A stretch of DNA of 25,318 bases, taken from positions 1 to 25,318 of the IMG/VR virus record IMGVR_UViG_3300037961_002997; one strand, given 5' to 3'. Of this stretch, positions 1 to 6,022 are shown one piece after another. Source of the stretch: a virus. Each line of letters opens with the position of its first letter. The first letter of the stretch is position 1. A program made the translations under genes and the position numbers. Under the pieces are notes generated by a model. That model made no database searches and was not told where the DNA came from. It saw only the letters and a program-made list of their open reading frames with translations.

Positions 1-1
1 C

Positions 2-1609
2 GGTAAGGATGAGTACCCAGACAGGGTCAAGCCCCCCGCCACAGACGCAGCCCCAGCCGGTGCCAAGGGTGCTCGTGCTGCGAAGTCACCGGAAACAGGC
101 GAAAGATTCATGGATGTTGTCGGAACGACACCGACATCTCAAATGTCTACGGAAGATCTCCTGTCCGAGTACGGTAAAATGCACCGTCGTGAGTTTGTAA
201 CATCAGCGCCTGGGGTAGATTCTCCATATTTTGTTCAGTGGATCGAAGATGCAAAGGAACACACCCCTGCCTTGAAGTCACGTCGCAGGGCTGTTCTGAC
301 CCAGATTGAGGAGAATATTTATGCCAAGGATGGCGTACCCCCAAAAGGTCAGGTAGCTGGTAAAACCTATATCCACTACACCGATGCTGATACCGCAGAT
401 GCGTTCAAGTCGGGTGACATTGATCCTGAGGATTTCAGGGTCGCTCCGGGGTTTGACCCGGTCACAGGCGAACGAGTGGGTATTTCGGGTGGCGAGGCGG
501 CGTTGTTCTTGTCGCTCGATAACTCTCATTGGAAAAAGGCTGTTTCGGACTATCGAGGTTCTGCTAAAGCAGTTCCCATCAGGCTTTTAGATAACGCTGA
601 AGTTTTGGAAATTGATAGCCCTGAGTCACTGATTCGTGTCTTTCAAGAAATTAAGGTTTCACCTGCCAATCGATCTGAATTTTTCAAGGCAATCGAACAA
701 AAGGGATACGACGCGGTTGTCATTCGTAATGTGAAAGACGTAATTGCCATGGGCCCAGATATTCCCGGCTCTGACTTTTGGAAGTTTGCCGAGGCTGATC
801 AGATCGTTGTTCTCAAAAAGGGCAACCTATCTCCAGTCGACGTGGATCAAGGCAGGTTGCAGGAGTTTGCACGGACAATAGATGACGCCACAAAGCGCTC
901 TACTGTGGAAGAAGGCAACCCAATTCAGGAGCTTAGCCCCATGGCGTTGTCTGATCGATCGTACTCTCCCATGGATGCGATCATGGTGTACACCGACGAA
1001 GTCAGCAGCGCTAAGCAGGAGTTTGATCGTCGAACCCGTATCGCTGCGAAATATGAACCAATTTTTCTGAATCTGATGAAGATGGAGGCGGAGTACTTCG
1101 ATATGCCTGAGGGCAGCGAAGAGGCTAATGAAATTTCAGACCGATATGAGTCGATGTTGGACGATTACTCGAATATCGATCGAGAGCTTCTGTCGGATGA
1201 ATTCGACCGCTTCATTCAGGGTGTAGACTACTACCACGAAACAAATGAAGGCTCTTTGAGTGACTTCGATGTTGATCGAGCGTTCGAGGTACTCGATTAC
1301 CGCTCTTCAGAAATCAAAATGAACATTGATCTTCGTCGAGTTCAAGAGGCAACTCAGCAGCGTCGTTTTGACCGAATGAAGTCACGCGGCGGAACTTTGG
1401 TTGACCTTGCTGGGTCCAACTCTTCCATCAATAGGCTCATTGTTGAAAAAGCCAAAACATTTGATCATCCAGTTCAGACTGTTCAACTCAACGAATCTGA
1501 TAAACTAGAGTTGGAAAACGATCTAAAGAATATTGAAGAGTTGAAAGAAGACGGTTTAATCTCGTATCTGTTATACAAAGAGTTGAAAGGCGACGTAATG
1601 TTGTTCTAG
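2..1609 (+). CDS. C-terminal part of a long virion-associated polyvalent-type protein with an ADP-ribosyltransferase-like domain (5' end outside window)
   Basis: The frame is open from position 2 to the TAG at 1609 (535 residues), so the first ATG at 110 is internal and the gene enters from the left edge. The first 35 or so residues are Pro/Ala/Lys-rich and look disordered. Between about 350 and 830 the protein resembles the ART-like domains of phage polyvalent proteins: an initial KTYIHYTD strand with a His at 374-376, a following EAALFLSLDN segment, a GYDAVVIRN motif near 704-730, and a closing ADQIVVLKKGNLSP strand. Known ART-like domains transfer ADP-ribose from NAD to proteins or nucleic acids; activity here is inferred, and not all catalytic residues can be assigned. 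The rest (about 950-1609) is acidic and helical, without a recognised domain. It probably continues the gene beginning at 22914 if the molecule is circular. The next gene follows after 8 bases. Confidence 0.8.
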   Translation, partial: GKDEYPDRVKPPATDAAPAGAKGARAAKSPETGERFMDVVGTTPTSQMSTEDLLSEYGKMHRREFVTSAPGVDSPYFVQWIEDAKEHTPALKSRRRAVLTQIEENIYAKDGVPPKGQVAGKTYIHYTDADTADAFKSGDIDPEDFRVAPGFDPVTGERVGISGGEAALFLSLDNSHWKKAVSDYRGSAKAVPIRLLDNAEVLEIDSPESLIRVFQEIKVSPANRSEFFKAIEQKGYDAVVIRNVKDVIAMGPDIPGSDFWKFAEADQIVVLKKGNLSPVDVDQGRLQEFARTIDDATKRSTVEEGNPIQELSPMALSDRSYSPMDAIMVYTDEVSSAKQEFDRRTRIAAKYEPIFLNLMKMEAEYFDMPEGSEEANEISDRYESMLDDYSNIDRELLSDEFDRFIQGVDYYHETNEGSLSDFDVDRAFEVLDYRSSEIKMNIDLRRVQEATQQRRFDRMKSRGGTLVDLAGSNSSINRLIVEKAKTFDHPVQTVQLNESDKLELENDLKNIEELKEDGLISYLLYKELKGDVMLF

Positions 1610-1617
1610 GAGGCACA

Positions 1618-2409
1618 ATGCCAGGAAAGATGGATCCAATGCAAGCCAGGGCGCTGGCCTCACGAATGAGGAGGCAGTACCCCAGGGCCACTACAGGCCA
1701 ACTGAAGGGCATGATTGATGGCACCGGAAACCCGATGGGAGAGGACCCCATGAAGCTGCGTGGAATGTCTCCTAGGGGCTACCAGGGACCCGAGACGGGG
1801 CCTGCATACCGTCCGATCTCTGAGCTTTCCGAGATGGAGTTGAACCAGCTTGGCATCACACGCAAGGATCCTGTGGAGTCCCTGCGACGTATGGAGTCAT
1901 CTGCGGCCTACGGAGAGTCGGACCCGATGACGGGAATGACTGAAACTGAGGCGTTTCCTGTGTCATTCGATCCTCCGAAATCAATGCCTTTCAATCGGGG
2001 CCGACAATTTGACCGGATGATGGACACCGCAGATATGCCAGCTATGGCACGCGGCGACTTCATGGACGACCTCGTGTCCAGCAGGGACTACGGCAACGCA
2101 TACGCAGACATTATCGCCAATCGTCCACCAGACAGCTTCAAGAGTGTTGACGAACTCGCCGATGTTCCGGGTCAGTACGAGATGGCAATTGAGAAGGCCT
2201 TTGACATGTACAATCGCCTTGGAGAGATTCCAGTCGGTATTACCGTTGAAATCGGTCGACTTGCTGGACTTATGGATGTGAAGCGGGCGATGGACGACAT
2301 GGATGCGGAGTCATTGCGGCGATCCATGGCTCAAGACCGAAATCAAGTTTTGAAGGGCCGTGAGGTTCAGCCTGCGATCGAAAGTCTTGGAGATTACGAT
2401 GACCGCTAA
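1618..2409 (+). CDS. Hypothetical methionine-rich protein
   Basis: I do not recognise this 263-residue protein. The ATG at 1618 is preceded by a strong GGAGG Shine-Dalgarno at 1610-1614, right after the upstream stop. The N-terminus is short and basic (RALASRMRRQYPRATTGQLK), followed by a Gly/Pro/Met-rich stretch. A more ordered helical C-terminal half contains DELADVPGQYEMAIEKAFDM. Met is about 9% of residues (24 by my count), unusually high. No signal peptide, membrane segment or catalytic motif is visible. It sits between the long ART-bearing protein and a run of small basic proteins, so a minor virion role is possible but unsupported by homology. Its stop overlaps the next start by 11 bases. 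Confidence 0.75.
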   Translation: MPGKMDPMQARALASRMRRQYPRATTGQLKGMIDGTGNPMGEDPMKLRGMSPRGYQGPETGPAYRPISELSEMELNQLGITRKDPVESLRRMESSAAYGESDPMTGMTETEAFPVSFDPPKSMPFNRGRQFDRMMDTADMPAMARGDFMDDLVSSRDYGNAYADIIANRPPDSFKSVDELADVPGQYEMAIEKAFDMYNRLGEIPVGITVEIGRLAGLMDVKRAMDDMDAESLRRSMAQDRNQVLKGREVQPAIESLGDYDDR

Positions 2410-3175
2410 AATGACCAAACAGCTTAGTGATGCCTACGGAACGGCACAGAAGGTCCGAGAGGTTGAGAAGCGCAATCCACGTATTGCTGCGCTCTCGCCG
2501 AAGGATCGCGTGAAGACTCTGCTTCGTAAGAAGGGTGAGCGTGGACAGCCCAAGCCAGTCGATACCGCTACCAAGCAAAAGAACGAGCGAGCGGTTGCTG
2601 ATCTACTTGAGTCTAAGGGACTTATGGGCCTCAAGCCCATTCCAGCCAAGCCCAAGTCTCGCGACATCAAGAGCACTTTCGGCGACAAACCCAAGGTCGA
2701 TGAGCCCGAGGACGGCAACCCTCTTCCTGCGCCAAATATTGCCGCTGCCGCTGATACCAGTGCCGCTGAGCTATCGACTATATCGGCCATCAATAGGCTG
2801 GGTCAAAGCGACAAGAAGAGGCCTCAATATGCTGCATTGTCCCCCACGAAGCGTCAGCAAAAGAGGACCGCCAGGATTGAGAGGCGCTACCAAAAGCAGA
2901 GCCAAAAAAATCCCGAAAAGGCTCTGAAGCGGTACCAAAAGCGGACTGCGCGAGCCGAATTGAAGACAGAGCGAGAGGATGCACGGCGTCGCGCACGCGC
3001 CAAGCCCGAAACCGGCGGCCCCAAGGAAGATCTCATGGAGATCTCCGGCCAACTCAGCAAGGCTTCAAAGCTCCACGGGAACCAGTCTAAGCGTGTTGCT
3101 GGCGTAGCCAAGGGCATGAAGGGCGAAGCTGGCAACCCTTACATGAAGCGCAGCAAGTCTAAGTACGGAATGTGA
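2399..3175 (+). CDS. Hypothetical highly basic protein with internal repeats
   Basis: I chose the ATG at 2399 because GGAG at 2389-2392 sits 6 bases upstream; an in-frame GTG at 2360 would give 13 more residues but lacks a ribosome site. The product is 258 residues, Lys/Arg-rich and mostly disordered or helical. Two short internal similarities are visible: NPRIAALSPKDRVKTLLRKK near the N-terminus and RPQYAALSPTKRQQKRTAR near the middle, then a repeated RYQK/KRTAR pattern suggesting basic coiled helices. Such composition fits a nucleic-acid-binding or packaged protein, but no family is recognised. It ends KSKYGM, 1 base before the next ATG, and overlaps the gene before it. Confidence 0.75.
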   Translation: MTAKMTKQLSDAYGTAQKVREVEKRNPRIAALSPKDRVKTLLRKKGERGQPKPVDTATKQKNERAVADLLESKGLMGLKPIPAKPKSRDIKSTFGDKPKVDEPEDGNPLPAPNIAAAADTSAAELSTISAINRLGQSDKKRPQYAALSPTKRQQKRTARIERRYQKQSQKNPEKALKRYQKRTARAELKTEREDARRRARAKPETGGPKEDLMEISGQLSKASKLHGNQSKRVAGVAKGMKGEAGNPYMKRSKSKYGM

Positions 3176-3176
3176 A

Positions 3177-3476
3177 ATGGCTCAATCCGCAGAAGCACTG
3201 CTAAAGGCAGGAATGAAGACGAATAAGCCTCGGCGCATCCGAAAGGGTGAGCCAGGGTATGGCAAAAAAAAATTCGTTGTAGTTGCTAGCTCAGGCGGGA
3301 AGAAGCGGGTCATCCGGTTCGGTGACGCAAAAATGGCCATTCGACGTGACAACCCTAAGGCTCGAAAGAACTTCAGGTCTCGCCATGGATGCGACAAGGC
3401 CGGAGCCAAGAACAAGCTGACGGCGAAGTACTGGTCTTGCTACCAGTGGAGATCAGGCTCGAAGGTGAAGGGATAA
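3177..3476 (+). CDS. Small basic protein with the RH.C...KYWSC.QW motif found in marine phages
   Basis: This 99-residue protein contains a Gly/Lys-rich strand region (GKKKFVVVASSGGKKRVIRF), a GDAKM segment, and a C-terminal motif RKNFRSRHGCDKAG followed by AKYWSCYQW. From memory, small proteins of this type are common in marine cyanophages and pelagiphages, and related short domains occur in nucleocytoviruses (I associate the group with Pfam DUF5754, a recollection not checked). The conserved RH, two Cys and paired aromatics could form a small metal-binding or compact beta fold; the function is unknown. The ATG at 3177 lies 1 base after the previous stop, with only a weak GGAA upstream, so translation is likely coupled. 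Its TAA overlaps the next ATG as TAATG. Confidence 0.8.
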   Translation: MAQSAEALLKAGMKTNKPRRIRKGEPGYGKKKFVVVASSGGKKRVIRFGDAKMAIRRDNPKARKNFRSRHGCDKAGAKNKLTAKYWSCYQWRSGSKVKG

Positions 3477-4057
3477 TGTCGATCCGCGATCAATCAGAAG
3501 CAAAGCGAACCTATGGAGGTGGTGTGCCCATGAACCCAATGGGTACGTCTCCCACTAGCGCGAGCCCTTCCGATGACGAGGTCCTGTTCGATGCGATGTC
3601 GAGCGGGAAGCCCAAGCCGTCACCGAGTGAAAAGACTAGGGCGTCGTCTGCTGGCGGTCGAGTTCTTCGTCCTCCGACATCTGGATCATCTTCATCAAGC
3701 ACGAATCCGCTCCCGCCGAAGCTCGACGACCTCGATGACTTCTACAACAAGCAGATCAAAGAGTTCGTCTCCAGCGCGAAAAAGGTCCTTAGCGAGGATG
3801 ACTTCGAAGACTTCAAAAAAGATGAAGAGGCTCAGATTGAATTTGCAGAAGCCGCAGCGGTGAAATCTTATGCCGATGTTTTGAACTCTGATTTTTCAGC
3901 GGACATCGAGGGCAGGACACTGCCTGATGGTACAGAGATTGATGTTACTGTTTTTGGTGATGGATCCGAGTATTACGTCGATGAAGACGCCGACGAAGAT
4001 AATCTTCAACCGGGTGATGTGATTCGCCTCCAACCTCGCAGCAAAAAGTATCGATAG
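3476..4057 (+). CDS. Hypothetical acidic protein with a Ser/Pro-rich N-terminal half
   Basis: The favoured start is the ATG at 3476, inside a TAATG overlap, giving 193 residues. A second candidate is the ATG at 3530 (or GTG at 3524), preceded by a strong GGAGGT at 3515-3520; either could be the true start. A longer reading from 3389 lies entirely inside the upstream gene and is not supported. The first 85 residues or so are Ser/Pro/Gly-rich and probably disordered. The middle is helical and acidic (DDFYNKQIKEFVSSAKKVL, DDFEDFKKDEEAQIEF). The C-terminus looks like a small beta unit (LPDGTEIDVTVFGDGSEYYV) ending in a basic tail. I do not recognise a family. Confidence 0.7.
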   Translation: MSIRDQSEAKRTYGGGVPMNPMGTSPTSASPSDDEVLFDAMSSGKPKPSPSEKTRASSAGGRVLRPPTSGSSSSSTNPLPPKLDDLDDFYNKQIKEFVSSAKKVLSEDDFEDFKKDEEAQIEFAEAAAVKSYADVLNSDFSADIEGRTLPDGTEIDVTVFGDGSEYYVDEDADEDNLQPGDVIRLQPRSKKYR

Positions 4058-4059
4058 CC

Positions 4060-4470
4060 ATGCACGACAATTTTCTGATGACACACATGCGTGAGACTGG
4101 TCAGCCGGATGCGTGTCCTCGTGCGACTCAGGATCTGGAGTTGAATCTGTCGAATCGCCAGAACGCGCTCGACAACAAGATGTACGGCCCAGCAAATCCT
4201 CAACTGGATGAGTCGGGAGCAAACCAAGACTTCTGGCAGAGGTTTGCAGATCAGTTCAATGACACCGTCGAGAACGTAATGCAGATGCGCTGTGGCAACT
4301 GTTCATTCTTTGATCGGTCCCCACAGATGCTGGAGTGCATCGAGAAGGGCATTGGTGACGAGGGAGACCCTGAGATGGCTGTGCAAGCCGGAGAGTTGGG
4401 GTACTGCCAAGCACTAGATTTTAAGTGCGCGTCGATGCGTACTTGTATGGTTTGGGCTGGGAGGGTCTGA
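4060..4470 (+). CDS. Cysteine-rich small protein, possibly metal or Fe-S binding
   Basis: This 136-residue protein has a C-terminal cluster of cysteines at residues 78, 81, 93, 116, 123 and 129, in the arrangement CGNCSFF, LEC, GYCQALDFKC and RTCMVWAG, plus one at residue 19. The spacing (a CxxC, then a Gly-x-Cys, then Cys before an aromatic-Ala-Gly end) loosely recalls high-potential iron-sulfur proteins, and similar Cys-rich proteins appear, from memory, in marine phage genomes. A zinc site or structural disulfides are equally possible. The N-terminal 70 residues are polar, with a helical segment before the cluster. There is no clear Shine-Dalgarno; the ATG lies 2 bases after the upstream stop, so coupling is likely. 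The stop overlaps the next ATG by one base. Confidence 0.75.
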   Translation: MHDNFLMTHMRETGQPDACPRATQDLELNLSNRQNALDNKMYGPANPQLDESGANQDFWQRFADQFNDTVENVMQMRCGNCSFFDRSPQMLECIEKGIGDEGDPEMAVQAGELGYCQALDFKCASMRTCMVWAGRV

Positions 4471-5021
4471 TGTTTGATTTTGGTCCAGTTACTATTGATC
4501 ACGAGATGCCCATGGATGAAGAGCCCATGGGCGAGTTGGACATCCTTGACGGTCTGCGAGCGATGTCGATGTTCAAGCGTGATCCAGGCCCTCTCAAGCC
4601 CAATGACCTCAACCAAGAGGTCAAGTATGCTCTAGCTTCAAACCCTCATTGCATTGACATGTTGTATCAAGAGGGCTTCATTGACGACTCTCTGGTTCGC
4701 GAGATGGATCAAATCATTGAGGATTCAATTGCTGAATCTTCGATGCCTGCGATGCATACGACCTCAATGCCTCGGATGGTTGCACCGGGTACTATCGTTG
4801 CCGTTCAGGGTGTCATGATTCCGGGTGGCGACATGATGTCCGAGACTGGCGGTCCAAAGAGGGGCAAGAAAAAGAAAAGGAACATCCCCACGAACCCAAA
4901 GCTGTACGCCCGAGTAAAAGCAGAGGCGAAGCGTAAGTTTGATGTGTACCCAAGCGCCTACGCAAATGCATGGCTCGTTCGCGAGTACAAGAAGCGCGGC
5001 GGCGGCTACCGGAAGGGGTAG
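4470..5021 (+). CDS. Hypothetical protein ending in a PSAYANAW/REYKKRGGGY module
   Basis: I use the ATG at 4470, preceded by GGAGGG at 4460-4465 and overlapping the upstream TGA; an in-frame GTG at 4425 would extend into the previous gene without a ribosome site. The 183-residue product has a Met-rich acidic N-terminus, a helical middle (NQEVKYALASNPHCIDMLYQ), a short Gly/Val region, a Lys-rich linker (KRGKKKKRN), and a C-terminal module with KLYARVKAEAKRKFDVYPSA then NAWLVREYKKRGGGY. I recognise this C-terminal motif as recurrent in marine phage proteins, often fused to different partners. Its function is unknown; its charge suggests nucleic-acid or protein contact. It is followed closely by another small domain of the same general kind. 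Confidence 0.75.
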   Translation: MFDFGPVTIDHEMPMDEEPMGELDILDGLRAMSMFKRDPGPLKPNDLNQEVKYALASNPHCIDMLYQEGFIDDSLVREMDQIIEDSIAESSMPAMHTTSMPRMVAPGTIVAVQGVMIPGGDMMSETGGPKRGKKKKRNIPTNPKLYARVKAEAKRKFDVYPSAYANAWLVREYKKRGGGYRKG

Positions 5022-5023
5022 TC

Positions 5024-5416
5024 ATGTCTCTCACTGAGTGGTTTGGTAAGGGCAAGAAGGGCGACTGGGTCGACATCTGCGCGCCCAAGTCGGGCGGCAA
5101 GTTTCAGTCTTGCGGCAGGAAGTCCACCAAGAAGTCAAAGCGTGGCTACCCAAAGTGCGTCCCACGCTCCAAAGCAAACTCTATGACCAAAGAGGAGAGG
5201 AGCAGTGCATGCAGCAGGAAACGGGCAAAAAAGCAAGGTGTCGGCGGTAAGCCCACTTACGTCAAAACAGACAAAGAGAAGGGCAATCCAGCAGAGGACA
5301 AGTTTCTGGCCAAACACATGCGGATGCAATACAAAAGGAAACCCAACATGACCGAGGCCGAGCGCAAGCGAGAACTCGCCATAGGGTACAAAAAATTTGA
5401 AAATAGGAAGAAGTAA
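5024..5416 (+). CDS. Small Cys/Lys-rich protein with a WVDIC...CGRKS...YPKCVP motif
   Basis: The ATG at 5024, 2 bases after the previous stop and near AAGGGG, gives 130 residues; the frame opens at 4970, but that start lies inside the upstream gene. The N-terminal 65 residues contain LTEWFGKGKKGDWVDICAPK, then FQSCGRKSTKKSKRGYPKCV, then MTKEERSSACSRKRAKKQG. This is a conserved small-domain pattern seen in marine phages and in giant viruses of algae (I think it corresponds to Pfam DUF5872; from memory, not checked). The Cys residues in WVDIC, SCGR and PKC could bind metal. The C-terminal half is Lys/Arg-rich and helical. The function is unknown. TAA overlaps the SSB start as TAATG, linking it to a DNA-binding protein. 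Confidence 0.8.
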   Translation: MSLTEWFGKGKKGDWVDICAPKSGGKFQSCGRKSTKKSKRGYPKCVPRSKANSMTKEERSSACSRKRAKKQGVGGKPTYVKTDKEKGNPAEDKFLAKHMRMQYKRKPNMTEAERKRELAIGYKKFENRKK

Positions 5417-5811
5417 TGAGCGTAAATAAAGCAATCCTCGTTGGTCGTCTTGGAGTGGATCCTGAGCTTAGGAACACTGGCACAGGCACAAGCGTCGTCA
5501 ACATTCGAATGGCAACAACTGACCGACGTAAAGAGGGTGACCAGTGGGTCGATCACACTGAGTGGCACAACGTCACTGTATGGGGTCGCACAGCCGAAAA
5601 CGTGGCAAAGTTTTGCTCCAAGGGCAAAGAAATCTACGTCGAGGGCAAGATTCAAACCCGCAAGTACACGGACAAGTCAGGCGTCGATCGGTACTCTACC
5701 GAGATCGTTGCCGACAATGTCCGGTTCTTGGGCAGCCGAAACGAGAATGCACCCGTCGTGCAGGCGCAAAATACCGCCTACGCAAAGAACGACGAGCACA
5801 TTCCATTCTAA
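5416..5811 (+). CDS. ssb: Single-stranded DNA-binding protein
   Basis: This 131-residue protein matches bacterial and phage SSB: an N-terminal OB-fold beginning MSVNKAILVGRLGVDPELR, the hallmark HTEWHNVTVWGRTAENVAKF, then KEIYVEGKIQTRKY and a VRFLG strand near residue 107. A short linker leads to an acidic tip, NDEHIPF, equivalent to the DDDIPF tail through which SSB recruits replication and repair proteins. The tail suggests it can contact host replisome partners. The protein is shorter than the usual 160-180 residues because the linker is brief. It probably acts as a tetramer on phage single-stranded DNA. It is the only recognisable replication gene in the window. Its start overlaps the upstream stop, and its end overlaps the stop of the antisense gene by three bases. 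Confidence 0.97.
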   Translation: MSVNKAILVGRLGVDPELRNTGTGTSVVNIRMATTDRRKEGDQWVDHTEWHNVTVWGRTAENVAKFCSKGKEIYVEGKIQTRKYTDKSGVDRYSTEIVADNVRFLGSRNENAPVVQAQNTAYAKNDEHIPF

Positions 5812-5978
5812 TCTGACTTGTAAATCTCTTTCTTAAAGAGTTCAGTTAGTTTTTCGATGTGCTTTCGCCTTTCTACCTTTTTAGAAGGTGGAGGCGCATC
5901 GCTTATCTTGCCTTCTGATTTAAGTTTTTGAAGAACATCGTTGAACTTGCGATAGTCTTCTTCTGACTTATTGGGCAT
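5808..5978 (-). CDS. Small hypothetical protein, the only minus-strand gene
   Basis: Read on the minus strand, an ATG at 5978-5976 opens a 56-codon frame ending in TAG at 5810-5808. A good GGAG ribosome site (minus strand, 5988-5985) lies 6 bases upstream. The product is highly charged and helical: it begins MPNKSEEDYRKFNDVLQKLK, then has a short Pro-rich turn (SDAPPPSKK) and a second helix (RRKHIEKLTELFKKEIYKSD). I do not recognise a family. It fills an otherwise empty 211-base gap in a densely packed genome, converges on ssb (stops overlap) and diverges from the small terminase gene. These facts favour a real gene, perhaps a regulator or small interaction protein; the role is unknown. Confidence 0.6.
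   Translation of the reverse strand: MPNKSEEDYRKFNDVLQKLKSEGKISDAPPPSKKVERRKHIEKLTELFKKEIYKSD
5826..5840 (+). terminator. Weak hairpin downstream of ssb, possible terminator
   Basis: CTCTTT, loop CTT and AAAGAG form a 6-bp, AT-rich stem 15 bases after the ssb stop, followed by a moderately T-rich stretch ending in TTTTT at 5850-5854. It may reduce read-through from ssb. The stem is weak and lies within the antisense gene, so this is tentative. Confidence 0.25.
5866..5896. other. Inverted repeat (hairpin) inside the antisense gene
   Basis: CGCCT (5866-5870) pairs with AGGCG (5892-5896), and CTACCTT (5873-5879) pairs with AAGGTGG (5885-5891, one G-U) around a 5-base loop, with a 2-base bulge at 5871-5872. 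No T-run follows on either strand, so it is not an obvious intrinsic terminator. It could be an RNA structure between convergent transcripts, or chance within coding sequence. Confidence 0.35.
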
Positions 5979-5995
5979 GCATAACTCCAGTGCTG

Positions 5996-6004
5996 TGTGA
6001 TAAT
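5996..6004 (+). promoter_or_regulatory. Possible extended -10 promoter element before the small terminase
   Basis: TGTGATAAT matches an extended -10 (TGn plus GATAAT, 5 of 6 to TATAAT) in the short gap between the divergent antisense gene and the small terminase. No good -35 is visible, and the leader before the AAGGAGG site at 6012-6018 would be only a few bases. Tentative. Confidence 0.25.
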
Positions 6005-6022
6005 GGGTTGAAAGGAGGACAA

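Noticed and set aside
1-200. 63-codon frame starting at 9
   Set aside because: It is out of frame with the long gene that is open from position 2 across the same bases.
4970-5023. Upstream in-frame ATG for the 5024 gene
   Set aside because: It lies inside the previous gene's conserved C-terminal module, without a ribosome site. The ATG at 5024 begins right after that gene's stop.
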